Of a stretch of DNA of 64,000 nucleotides, positions 32,766 to 43,701 are shown piece by piece (within the stretch, counting starts at the first letter, position 1; each line of letters begins with the position of its first letter). Made by a program: the position numbers and the translations under genes. The notes under the pieces are model-generated. The model saw only the letters and a program-made list of their open reading frames with translations. It searched no databases and was not told where the DNA came from. Source of the DNA: Cordilura impudica. Taxonomy: Eukaryota; Arthropoda; Insecta; Diptera; Scathophagidae. The stretch is taken from assembly GCA_963682025.1 (NCBI GenBank), contig OY821518.1:224917070-224981069 (forward strand), in the 5' to 3' direction.

Positions 32766-33639
32766 TTTTCCAATTTTCATACACAATTTTGACTTTTATT
32801 GATTTCTGTTGCAAATTAATCGTAAGACCTCCATAACATAACATTTAATCTTGATAATTTCAACTTTAGATAGAGATTTTTTTCGACCCATTTAAATTGC
32901 AAATTGTTTTAACGGCTTCGAAATTAAAAAAAAAAAAATATTTAAAGCAAACCATTCGCTATAAAGTGATAGGGTAAACTGATACAAGTAGACGTAAATC
33001 CATTCTAATGAGTTATTTTTTTTTTTTTTGTACAGATTTGATGGTATACATACAATTTCCTAATAAACCCATATATACATACATATACTAAGCAGTTTGA
33101 GCGATAGTTTTTCCGAGAGCTGATAAAAAATTATTATAGTATTTAATCTAATCAGATGGGCGGCAGTGTAAATAACCCTTACAAACTGATATTAATCGTC
33201 TTTGAATTTCCGTTTTAATCATGGCCCGAAATTTGTCTATAATCCATGATCGAGAATGGTTAGTGTTTATAGTTTTAGCTTGAAGCCTTTACATTTTGAT
33301 TATGGCCATTGAAAACCTTGAATTTATAATGTAAAAATGGCAAATTAATTCAGTCTTTGTTGTTTTTTTCTATTTTAATGGAAAATGTTAAGAAAAATTT
33401 TAAGAAATTAAAAACTAAAAGCTTGTTGAACTAATCTAGTTTTTGCCTAACATGCTATTCTATGCGTTAAGTGTATATTTTAAGTTTTTTTTTGCGAAAC
33501 CATGTCTTCAAAATAGTGCTAGAATCCCTAAGAAAAACCAGTTAAATCGTGGTTTTAGTGGTCATCTTTAGTGATTTTATAAATCATAAAATATCTCTTT
33601 TTTAAACCTTAGATATTATGGTTTATCGAAGTACTTCGA
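32766..33639. other. Unassigned AT-rich sequence
   Basis: No feature was recognised beyond poly-A/T tracts. Confidence 0.4.
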
Positions 33640-35040
33640 AAGATCTCTTAGAGCGAGTTTATGGTAGTTAGTTTGATTAAACTCAAGTTTTTAAGACTTT
33701 TAATCGAATTTTAGGGTTGTCAGTTAAACTAAGTTTAAATAGATTTACATTTTAAATACTAACAACTTTCAAACTATTTGACTAAACTAAATTCAAATCA
33801 GCTAATTTTAACTAAACTAAATTTAATTAACATCCACAAAACTCGGCCTAGAGTTAAAAGTCGCGAGTTTAACTAAGCTGACTTAAATTGACAACCAAAA
33901 CCCCGATCTTACAACTTTAAGCTATTTAACTAAAGAGTAAAAAACTTGAATTTAATTGGACTGAGTATATTTGGCAAGTTATTGCAAGGTCATTTAAGCG
34001 TAGTTTAGTTTTTAAGCACGGCCTTAGAGCGAGTCTTTGGAAATGTCAGCTAAACTTAGTTTGAGTAAACTCAAGTTTTTAGCTTAAATATCATAAAGTT
34101 ATAAGACCGTGTTATTGGGATGTCAATAAAACTTAATTTAGTTAAACTCACGAGTTTTAGCGCTTTAGGACAAGTTTAGCGGATGTCAGTTAGAAATTTA
34201 GTTAAACTTAGTTTAGTTAAACTTAAAACTTGGTTTAGTTAAACTTAGTTTAGATAAACTTTGATTTTTAAGCACTAATAACTTTCAAACTATTTGATTA
34301 ACTAAACTAAGTTCAACTAAACTAAGTTTAACTAAACTAAGTTTAACTAAATTTCTAACTGACATCCGCTAAACTTGTCCTAGCTGATAGTCGCAAAACT
34401 ATTCTTAAAGCGTTAAAAGTTGCGGGATTAACTAAACTAAGTTAAATTGACAAACCAAAAACTCAGTCCTATATCATTAAACTGCTGAACTAAAGAGCTA
34501 AAAACTTTGAGTATAATCGAACTGAGTTTAATTGACATCCCAAAAACTCTGTCTTAATCAAATAGTTCATGTTATAAAAACAATTTATTACAATAACAAA
34601 TAAAGTTAATTTAGTTTTTAAATCGGCCTTTGAGTGAGTCTTTGGAGATGTCAGCTAAACCTAGTTTGATTAAACTTAAGCTAAATAGCTTAAAGTTATA
34701 ATGCCGAGTTTTTGGGATATCAATAAAACTAAGTTAGTTAAACTCACGATTTTCTTGTATTTAGCCCCAGTTTAGCAGATGTCAGTAAGTTTAGGTAAAC
34801 TTAGTTAAGTTAAACTAGGCTTAGTTAAACTTAGTTTATTTTAACTGAGTTCATTTAAACTTAGTTAAACTTAATTTGGTTAAACTTAGTGTAGTTTAAC
34901 GTGGATTTTTAAACACTTACATATAACTTAAAAACTGTTTGACTAAAGTATTAAAAATGTAAGTTTAACTAAACTAAGTTTAATTTGATTAGGATTTAAG
35001 TCAAATTAGAAGTTTGAAAGTTATTAATGTTTCGGAAGTC
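33640..35040. repeat. TTTAGTTAAACTTAG block with direct and inverted copies
   Basis: The motif TTTAGTTAAACTTAG and its complement CTAAGTTTAACTAAA recur dozens of times together with AT(G)TCAGTTA, ACTTTCAAACTATTTGA and (A)CTCGGCCT/AGAGCGAG blocks in both orientations. At its centre is a perfect 60-bp inverted repeat (34166-34225 and 34323-34382) around a 97-bp loop. No coding sequence is visible. It may be the repeat-rich end of a large DNA transposon or a satellite-like block. Confidence 0.7.
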
Positions 35041-36539
35041 ATACCAAAATTTCGATCTTAAAGACTTGAAGCACTTTTGAATAATCAAAAAAAAATATTA
35101 CTTTCATGATCAGGATTTTAGGTTTATTCTAATTGTTATGTCTTAAAACCCACTGTAAACCGTTAAAAAATGGAAGTAGTATTTTTTTTGTAGCCATTTG
35201 AGTAATGATCTTTTGTATTTATTAAATGTTGTTAGTTGTTACTGTAGTTTGTTTTCTGTTTTAGCCTTATAAATGAAAAGACAAGATACAAAGATACTTG
35301 TACATCAACATCGTTGTCGTCATCACCATCATCTTAAAACAAAAACAAATCAAACCTTTTGAACAAAGACCACTAACATAAATTCTTTATTTCCTTTCGG
35401 AGTTTTGTTCTGTTCTTTTTAGTCTTGGTCTATGAAATTCTTTCAAGTCTAGTGGCGGTAACATTATTTCAATAACAAACATTTTGAACAAAAATAAAAA
35501 AGAAACTAAGAATAAACAAGTTTTTCTTTATTGAGAATTCTTTATAATCTCTGATATACACGTAGTTAGTGAATGCATTGTATTATTTTATAACTCCTTT
35601 TATTTCATACATATATTTTTTGCACGTTACGCATTTTGATTTTTAAGTAGAATATGGGAGAAAAGATTGTGATTGTGAAAACCTTAAATCTTTTGGTTTA
35701 TAAATGTAACTCTTCTTTTAGCATTGGAAACATCATGATAGAGACGAACAAAATGATGTTATTAACCTTTTCCCACATTCCGCTTTGATTTCTAAATCAT
35801 TCATTTAGACGATACGAATACGATGGTTGGTTGATATGCACAATACTATCATCAAAATAATTATCTTCTTATAGCTTTCACACTTCTTCTTTATTTTGTT
35901 GTTTCTGGTATTTTCTTCAGTTTTAGCCACATGTGTAAATGAAAATAAACGATGGATTTAACCATTAAATCCATCTGTTGTTTGCTTCAGATGGTAACAA
36001 TTGCATTTTTGTCTTTCTTCACTAATTTTTTTTTCTTGGATATTTAAATTTTGTCGTTTTATTTTATTTCTTTTTTAAATTTATTTTAGTGTTATTTACA
36101 TATGCATATGTTTTACCTGTTATAAAGTATTTTTTTCTGATTTTAATAATGTGTAGGTTTTGAATACGAGGTGTAATGTCGTTGATGTGTCCCTTAAAGA
36201 AGGTTACAATAGATTAATCCCAAATGATAAGAAAGTTTTATTAGGCACACGTTTTTAGACTGAAAATGTAACAAAACAGTAAATAAAAACATACTACGAG
36301 TAAAAACTTAAGACGATTATTAACCTTATCAAACACAAATGATCTTATTTGAAAGCACTCCTTAGAAAAATTTAATTCCAAGATTTTGGAACAACAATGA
36401 AGTAAATTTAAAACTAAGTTTAAAAAAATTTCATATTTAGTATATACTGACCACGGAGTGCTATAGGCTATACAAAATATACTAAATTTCAGACCTAGGC
36501 CCCATACAAATATGTTCTGATCGGAGCATTTTTCGAACT
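35041..36539. other. Unassigned AT-rich sequence
   Basis: No coding similarity was recognised. It includes short ATCATC and AAAAC microsatellite-like patches around 35310-35350. Confidence 0.4.
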
Positions 36540-36827
36540 AGTCCTTATATTATAACCTCATTTGATATGAACTTTAACAATATTAAATAAAAGTCACGAT
36601 TTAGTCTAAATTCAAAATTCACCACCCAAATTTAATCTAGAATCAAAATTCAAGACCCACAAGATATATGAGTTTAGTTTAAAATCAAAATTTAAGACCT
36701 AAATAAGACGATTTTAGTCTAAGATCAAAGTTATGGGTCCAAAAGTACCACGAGAGTTCGAAAAGATTTCCTAAATATTTTAGTCTAAATTAAAGACAAA
36801 ATTCAAGACCTTAAAGAGCCAATATTA
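36540..36827. repeat. Degenerate short-unit array, left part
   Basis: Divergent copies of a unit of roughly 35-45 bp with the core ATTCAAGACC(C/T)..A..GCCACGATTTTAGTCTAAA. The same array continues on the right side of the Helitron (40206-40640), past the piggyBac (48466-49010) and past the mariner relic (49840-50910). Confidence 0.7.
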
Positions 36828-36849
36828 TCTATATATATAAAATTCATTT

Positions 36850-37560
36850 TCTGTTTGTTTGTTTGTTTATTTGTTTGTTTGTTTGTTTGACCGCTATAAA
36901 AATTTTTATTTTTCAACGGATTTCCCTGAAATTTTGTACACACGATCTCTATACCCCAGGAAAGGTCGCCATATACTTTTTACCGGCCACGCCTACTTTT
37001 ACGCCCACTTTTTATGTAAAATTCTTTTTCTGTTTAATTCATATTTGTTCACTATACAAATTTTTATTTGTTAACGGATTTCTCTGAAATTCGGTACACA
37101 CGATCCCTGTACTCCAGTTAAGGTCACCATATACTTCTTACCGGCCACGCCTACTTTTACGCCCACTTTTTATATACAATTCATTTTCTGCTTTTTGGTA
37201 TATTTGTTCGCTATACAAATTTTTATTTGCTAACGCATTTGTTTGAGATTCGGTAAACATGATCCCTGTACTCCAGCTAAGGTCACCATATGCTTCTTAT
37301 CGACCGCGAATACTTTTACGCCCACTTTTTATATACAATTCATTTTCTGCTTTTTGGTATATTTGTTCGCTATACAAATTTTTATTTGTTAACGATTTCC
37401 TCTGAAATTTGGTACACACGATCTCTGTACCCCAGGGAAAGTCACCATATGCTTTTTATCGGCCACGCCTACTTTTGCGACCACTTTTTTATGGGTTTCG
37501 CTCGAATTTACTGCACATTATTCTCAAATCCCAGGTAAGGTCGTCATATAATTTTATCGA
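36850..37560. repeat. About four tandem 159-bp units in the Helitron 5' part
   Basis: After a TTTG microsatellite (36852-36888), the block CTATA(C/A)AAATTTTTATTTG...GTACACACGATC...CCGGCCACGCCTACTTTTACGCCCACTTTTTAT recurs. Markers lie at 36899, 37057, 37216 and 37375, a spacing of 158-159 bp. Confidence 0.85.
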
Positions 37561-38037
37561 CCACTCCCACTTTTTTAATTTTCTATATACGCTTTTAGTG
37601 TTTGTTCATATTTTAATTTTTCAATGGACTTCCCAAAAATTTTGTACATAAATCTCTTTACTTACTACTCTTCAGTTTACACCATTATGAAATGAAGATT
37701 TTAAATCAACCTATTACAAATTTTCCCGTCTTATCTTTTTTACTATATGAGTTGCAACACCCCAAAATTAGTGCAGATTTATTTCATAGGTTGACTACCG
37801 CTGCAGGATTATTCCGATTATAAATATTTGCATCTCGCCTTTTTAAATACAATGGAAAACAAAATATTACATTTATTTCCATCTTGCCTTTTGGCTATAT
37901 TGGAAAGCAACCTATTATAAATATTTCCATTTCATCTTTTTCACTATATAAATGAGTTGTAAAGGTGGAAAAATAACTATTTGCAATTGTGCCTTGCACA
38001 TGAAAGCATAGCATATAGGCCGTACTACCTCAAATGC
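37561..38037. other. Helitron interior, non-coding
   Basis: AT-rich, with a repeated CTATTATAAATATTTCCAT(C/T)TC..CTTTT(G/T)ACTATAT motif at about 37700-37945. No coding similarity was recognised. Confidence 0.4.
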
Positions 38038-38350
38038 AAAAAGGCTTAAACAAAACAGAACTCTAGAGAATCTGATCAGACCCAAATTCGTATCGAGTCT
38101 CAACGAGTTAGACAATCTGAGACGAGAAATGCTGAAACACCTAAGCAAACCCAATAACGTCTTGGAGCCCAAGATCAAGACAAGCTTTGTAAGAGAAGCG
38201 GAAATCCTGAATCTACTCCAGTGCGTCAAAAATCCAGCAGCTAAGCCAAGCACAGTCGAGGGAATCTGAAACTCCGGAAACGACTCAACAACGTCTTCAG
38301 GCCCAACGGATAAGACAAGCTAACTCCAGGGAATGTGAAACTCTTGAAAC
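38038..38350 (+). pseudogene. Helitron protein N-terminal repeat fragment
   Basis: In-frame pieces read RIESQRVRQSETRNAETP, RLGAQDQDKL and RESETPETTQQRLQAQRIRQ, ANSRECETLETT. This pattern of R/Q/E-rich repeats (R..SET.E..Q.RL...R.R.A) is seen near the N-terminus of many arthropod Helitron replicase-helicases. Stops break it, and the Rep and most of the helicase domain are missing. Confidence 0.6.
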
Positions 38351-38394
38351 GACTGTAATATCCCTACCAGAAGACTTTTGTAAGTTGGTTTTTC

Positions 38395-38542
38395 ATTGCA
38401 AGAGATGGTACAAAAAGTTGTTCCTAACATAACGTACATAAGACGACCATCTCTTACGGTAGCAGGGAGCCAGCACAAGCTTTTCGTATATGCACCAGAA
38501 GGAAAAACCAGAATTGCTGTATATCCCCAAGCTCTAGAATAA
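38395..38542 (+). pseudogene. Helitron helicase C-terminal fragment
   Basis: TVAGSQHKLFVYAPEGKTRI, AVYPQALE and a stop at 38540 correspond to the C-terminal tail of Pif1-like Helitron helicases (YVACSRV..P..LFVYAP.GKT.N.VY..AL). It supports the Helitron assignment from an independent source. It lies about 60 bp before the nested element. Confidence 0.65.
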
Positions 38543-38609
38543 CTAAAATTCGTAACTTTTAGACATAATACACTCAAAATAATCCATGCTAAGTTGTAGT
38601 GGTAAGCAT

Positions 38610-40133
38610 GCGCTCAGCACTTAGCCCCCAATGCAAAATTCCCCAAAAAAATGAACAAATTCCCCAAATTTTTAAATAAAGGTACCCAAAAGAAATGAAC
38701 AAAATCCCCATACTGCTCTCAATAAACGTATTTAAAATCTGTATTCTTTTCAATGCATAATTTCGATACGCGAAAGCGACGCGCGGCGCGAGAACGCGAA
38801 GCGATGCGCTCGCGTTCAAATATCGGATGATCTGAAAAATAAAATTTGGAAATTAAAATAGGTTGACAACAACTGCGCGGCAGCACTGGTATGGTTGCAA
38901 AACGCGCGGAAGCGGCGCGCGGACGCGACGCGCTCCCGAACACAGCTCAGCTAAAATATTGCATTGATCTGAAAAATATATTTTGGCGATTAAAATAAGT
39001 TGACAACTGCGCGGAAGCACTGGTGTAGCTGCCAAACGCGCGGAAGGGGCGCGCGGACGCAGACGCGGCGCGACGTGCCCACGGAACACAGCTCAGCTAA
39101 AATGTAGGAATGTTCTGAAAAATATATTTTGGGATTCAAATAAATTGACGACAACTGCGTGGCAGCACGGGTGTAGCTGCCAAACGCGCGGACGCGGACG
39201 CGACTCGCTCGCGGAACACAGCTGCGCTCGAATATCGGATGATCTGAAAAATAATATTTGGCAATTAAAATAGGTTGACAGCAACTGCGTGGCACCACGG
39301 GTGTAGCTGCCAAACGCGCGGAAGCAGCGCGCGGACGCGGACGCGACGCGCTCGCGAACACAGCCCAGCTAAAATCTTGCAATGATGTGAAAAATATATT
39401 TTGGCGATTAAAATAAGTTGACAACTGCGTGGCAGCACGGGTGTAGCTGCCAAACGCGCGGAAGGGGAGCGCGGACGCAGACGCGACGTGCCCACGGAAC
39501 ACAGCTCAGCTAAAATATAGAAATGTTCTGAAAAATATATTTTGGGATTCAAATAAATTGACGACAACTGCGCCGCAGCACGGGTGTAGCTGCCAAACGC
39601 GCGGACGCGGACGCGACTCGCTCGCGGGACACAGCTCAGTGAAAAGTCTTATGATAAATGTTATCTACGTATGTGCAATAATGACTATACATATACTATA
39701 AGCAGTTGCTTAAAGCAACATTGCGGCACAATATTAAACGTCGCATTCATTTTCCGTTTTTCTTTGACGTCTCTGCTCAATGATGATCACTTCTTGAATA
39801 AAGTAATTCAATTTTTAAAAGTTCTGATTCCTTTAATTTGCAAACGATTCCGTTATATTTCATGTTTACAAAATAAAATTCAAAAAAAAAAAACTTAGGG
39901 CGGTTTCGCAGCTTATTTTTGAAGTATTTTTGCTGTAGCGTCTTATAAAAAAAGTTCTAAATTAAAAAATCACAAAATTTTAAATTGAAATAAAACATGA
40001 ATTTGTTCCCCCAAAAAACGTGAACATAGCGAATTTTTTCGCCATGAACAAATTCCCCAATCCCATAAAAATTTTTGGGAGTAAGTTAATTTTTTTGAGG
40101 AATGGTTCATCGGGGACTAAGTACTCAGCGCCT
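38610..40133. mobile_element. Nested element with 9-bp TSD (Mutator-like?) and GC-rich minisatellite
   Basis: Inverted ends GCGCTCAGCACTTAGCCCCC and (reverse complement of right) GCGCTGAGTACTTAGTCCCC agree over about 30 bp with few mismatches. GGTAAGCAT is duplicated at 38601-38609 and 40134-40142. A 9-bp duplication points to Mutator-like or a related superfamily, but no transposase is present to prove it. Removing the element restores a continuous Helitron 3' tail. Confidence 0.7.
38750..39645. repeat. GC-rich minisatellite, units of 130-148 bp
   Basis: The marker G(C/T)TGC(C/A)AAACGCGCGG occurs at about 38894, 39028, 39176, 39306, 39446 and 39589. Each unit alternates a CG-dense half (GCGCGGACGCGGACGCGACGCG-type) with an AT-rich half (GAAAAATATATTTTGG..ATTAAAATA.GTTGAC). 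Open frames on the minus strand through this block are repeat artefacts, not genes. The GC content contrasts sharply with the surrounding sequence. Confidence 0.9.
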
Positions 40134-40205
40134 GGTAAGCATAGTGAACCATTTTTCAAATCAAAGCCCTTTGGATCCCGGGCAAGACCGGGTAAAAACA
40201 GCTAG

Positions 40206-40640
40206 TAGGCTAAAGTCAAAAAAAGGCACCATCTTGGTCAAAAATAAAGATAAATTTAAAACCTAATGAGCCATGATTTAAATGTTAATTTAAAACCCGA
40301 AAGAGCTAAATTAATGTAAAAATTTAACACCCACATAAGCCACAATTTTATTGTTAATTAAAATTCTAAAGCCGTTTTGGTCTAAATTCAAGATAGAAAG
40401 CAGTTGAGATTTTAGTGATAATTTAAGACTAAATTTTGGGCAAAAATGTAAGAACCAAAACAGCCATGATTTTATTGAAGACCCTAGATTTTAGTTTAAA
40501 TTCAAGACCCAAAGAAGCCACATTTTTAGTGCTAGTTCACAAGCCAAAAGAGCCACGATTTAGGCCAAAATTTAGGTAAAATTTTAATAACAAAATAATA
40601 TAACCCATAAAAACAAAGTTTTTATTAAAACTCTTTCTTT
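40206..40640. repeat. Degenerate short-unit array, second part
   Basis: Continuation of the array seen at 36540-36827 (AAGACC.AAA.GAGCCA(T/C)GATTTTAGT...). It resumes directly after the Helitron. Confidence 0.7.
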
Positions 40641-40649
40641 CCTTATGCA

Positions 40650-41050
40650 TATGAGTTTTGAATATCTCCGGGACTGTGCGTGACTGTGTGTGACTATCTT
40701 AAAATTAATCTTTGGCCACAACAAGTCTATGGACAAAGTTTCAGATCGATCGGATGAGGGGAAATCCGTTTTAAATCTCTCCTTGACTGTGCGTGACCAT
40801 GCGTGACAGTGCGTGACTAAATCAAAGTTATTTTTTTCACAGCAAGTGTATGGACCAAGTTTCAGATCGATCGGATAAGGGGAAATGACATTTAGATCAC
40901 TCCGTAGCTGTGCGTGACTATGCGTGACTGTGCATGACTATCCCAAAATTAATCTGGTGTCACAACAAGATTATGGGCCAAGTTTCAGATCAATTGGATA
41001 AGGGGCAATGGGGTTGCCCCACGACAGACAGACAGACAAACAGAGAGTAT
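40650..41050. repeat. Three 120-123-bp tandem units with TGCGTGACT runs
   Basis: AGTTTCAGATC recurs at 40738, 40858 and 40981. Each unit also contains short TGTGCGTGACTATGCGTGACT runs and GG.TAAGGGGAAAT. A GACA microsatellite follows at about 41024-41042. Confidence 0.8.
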
Positions 41051-41651
41051 GAGTTAATATAAAGAGTTTAAAAAAAGCCGATTTAAGTCTTAACCCATTA
41101 AGTGGTAATGCCCCCTGGTGTATATTTTTTAAGTTTTTTACGTTTTTAGAAATAATACAATGTAAATAGATGATTTATGATGTTATTTATTAAAATTTTC
41201 GTAAAACAGAGGTTTTGGGGACCGTCCGTTTAAACGGACCTTGCCACCACCACCAGAGCACTTAAATTTTATTTTCCATTACAACAAGACACAGTATCTT
41301 ATAAATTACAATAATGGAATCAGATAAGTTATTCATTATATTTAACATCAGTAACTCTTAATCTAAATTTAAAATATTATAAATTACAGTTGAAAAACAT
41401 TAAAAAATCAAATAAAATCAATTAAAGTATTGATATAGTAATTCTTTAAACCCTATTGCGTTGCATGTATTTTGCATAACATTAGGAAGTTGGTTCCAGA
41501 GACGAATAGTTAGAATAAAAAAATTGACATTCAGAGGCATGGTCCCGGTATTTAAATTGAATATTCGATTTCCTCTGGAAGATCTTGCGAACCTTAATCG
41601 TTCAAAAAGATATTTTGTAGCCTTTGTTATAATAATTTTATGTAGGAATAT

Positions 41652-42938
41652 CAGAGCTGTGAAAAACTGCAATCAATTGGCATTGAAATCAAAGTGATTT
41701 CAACCAAACTGATTTCATTCTTTGATTTCAAAATGATTTCAGATTTCAAAATGAAATCTTGTCAAAATTGCAATATTTTGTGATTGCAATCATTTTGAAA
41801 TCATTTTTTTTTAGAAATCATTGATTGCAATTAAATTAATTGCAATTAAATTAATTGCAATTAAATTAATTACAATCAATGCAATCAATAATTTAATTGC
41901 AATCAATTCGATTGCAATCAAATTTTTGTTGAAATCATGCGATTTCAATTAATTGCCCTGAAATCACAACTAAAGTGAAAGTTCTACGAAATAATATACA
42001 CTTGGAATCTAGAATCTAGCAGTTTCTAGAATCTAGAATCTAGCAGTTTCCACTAGAATATGGTGGAAACCTCAAATTTTTGGTGGAAACCACCAGATTT
42101 TAGTGAAAACCACTAAGTTTTAGTATAAAACAACAGATTCTAGTAAAAACCTCCACTTATATTTAACTCATTACTTTGAGCATTTTTTACATTAGTTAGC
42201 TCTCTATTAAAGTTACCATCTGAAAGCGATCCACGACGCGGATTATTTAGCAAAGTTGCAAAAGAAAATAACCTTTCTACTGCAGCTGATGACGGTAAAG
42301 GTGCGTTGAATTTCATAAATGTGGATTTCAGAGCCGGATAACGATCAAGCGTTTCAAACGATGTGTCCGTATCTGCTACATAGGAACAAAGTTTGCGTGA
42401 CGTCATATGAGTAAGACGTCAAAAAAAAACAGAAAAGGGATGGGGGCTGGGATGGCGTAACCTTGTATACATAAACCTTGATATGAACAATTAATTTATT
42501 AGCAATTTGACACAAAACTGATTGCAATTAAAAATTATGTTTACCACTTTTACAAAACTTTAAACTTCAAACAAAAATTTACATTGTTGGTAATTCAAAA
42601 TTATCAGAGTCATCTTTGTTTCTAGAAGAAGGAGTTTTATTTGAAGAGAACGAAGATTTTGATTTTGATTCTGATTTAATTTTGATTGCAATTACTGGAT
42701 TTGATTGCAATTAAAGTAATTGCAATCAAATCGATTGCAATCAAATTTGATTGCAATCAATTAATATATGAATTAATTTCAAAAAATTGATTCAATTATT
42801 TTTGTCGTATTGATTTCATGATTTCAAATTGAAATCATGAAATCAATTTAGGATTTGGAATGCAATCAAAAAATTAGCAATCATTAACGAGAAATCATGT
42901 GATTGCAATTAAATCGATTGCAATCGTTTACAGCTCTG
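41652..42938 (-). mobile_element. hAT element with 8-bp TSD AGGAATAT
   Basis: Ends CAGAGCTGTGAAAAACTGCA and (reverse complement) CAGAGCTGTAAACGATTGCA are flanked by AGGAATAT at 41644-41651 and 42939-42946. Long stretches near both ends consist of overlapping ATTGCAATCAA/GATTTCAA words in both orientations. A hAT dimerisation fragment remains inside. Length is 1287 bp, non-autonomous. Confidence 0.92.
42140..42406 (-). pseudogene. hAT transposase dimerisation-domain fragment
   Basis: RYPALKSTFMKFNAPLPSSA followed by AVERLFSFATLLNNPRRGSL and SDGNFNRELT matches the hAT C-terminal region (F.KFN..LPSSA.VERLFS.......RR..L.D..FE). The rest of the protein is deleted. Confidence 0.88.
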
Positions 42939-42949
42939 AGGAATATAAT

Positions 42950-43333
42950 GTTTTTGAATTAAATATAGTTGTCAAAAGACATGTGTAAGACATGACACGA
43001 GTATTGGGATACATGATCAAATTTTCTTAATCCAAAGATATAGCGAATAATGTTATTGAAAGTTACAGTTAGTTTCCTGTTATCACTAGAGTTGCAACCT
43101 GTGAAAACCTTAGACGCATATAGTAATGTTGGTAAAAGATATGATTTAGCAAGTAGCAATCTTATTTTCGGTGGAGTAAAGTGCTGTGTTAACCATAAGT
43201 TTCTTAACATAGTATAAATTCTGCCACAGGATTGATTAATATGATCTGACCAAGTCAGAGTTCCATTAAACACAACACCGAGATTTTTTACAGAGTGCAC
43301 GATATCAATTGTAGAGCGAGCCCCCATATTTAA
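42950..43333 (-). pseudogene. Non-LTR post-RT region
   Basis: KNLGVVFNGTLTWSDHINQS, KSYLLPTLLYASKVFTGCNS and RYIFGLRKFDHVSQYS continue the same element between the two insertions. Across the 363-bp insertion the frame is SIILIG-stop-LNMGARS, so only one stop codon separates the joined pieces. The tail continues at 41418-41643 (IFLHKIIITKATKYLFERLR, RLWNQLPNVMQ). Confidence 0.8.
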
Positions 43334-43338
43334 CTAGC

Positions 43339-43701
43339 AGATTCCAGCCCTAGCAGATTCCAGCCCTCGAAATTCGAGTGCAAATTCTAGGAAAATTTTT
43401 TTTTTTTTCATTAAATAAAGACCCTAAAGGTATGCTAATCAATTATAGCCAATTCACAAATCAACACAAACTCATTTTTATTACAAACACATAAACAAAT
43501 TTAATAAACACACACATAGCATTGTATAATTTTATGTATGTGTTAGTAGCAACTTTAAATGCAATTAACTCAAAATAAAGGAAAAAATTAAACAATCTGT
43601 AAATCTGCAAGACGGCTAAAAAGAAATACCTTTCAAATAATATACGTTTGGTCAAAATCGGGATAAAACGGTAGAACCAAACATCGGTCACAAGAAATCG
43701 C
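43339..43701. mobile_element. 363-bp insertion with CTAGC TSD, unclassified
   Basis: CTAGC occurs at 43334-43338 and 43702-43706, and removing one copy plus the insert restores the non-LTR reading frame. The insert begins with a doubled TAGCAGATTCCAGCCC word and has no obvious inverted ends or coding sequence. It could be a MITE or a short solo LTR. Confidence 0.5.

Larger units (their letters stand above)
36828..40205 (+). mobile_element. Helitron, non-autonomous, with nested element
   Basis: The element starts TCTATATATATAAAATTCAT after an A and ends ...AAAACAGCTAG before a T, the A^T insertion and TC...CTAG termini expected of Helitrons. A hairpin (CCCGG, loop GCAAGA, CCGGG at 40177-40192) sits 9 bp before CTAG. 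Fragments of both ends of a Rep/helicase protein are inside (38038-38350 and 38395-38542). No duplication flanks it, and the surrounding degenerate array is continuous across it. A separate inverted-ended element (38610-40133) is nested near the 3' end. Confidence 0.85.

Noticed and set aside
38853..39567. Long minus-strand open frames rich in R, A and P
   Set aside because: They run through the GC-rich minisatellite and repeat with its period. Open frames are expected there by composition.
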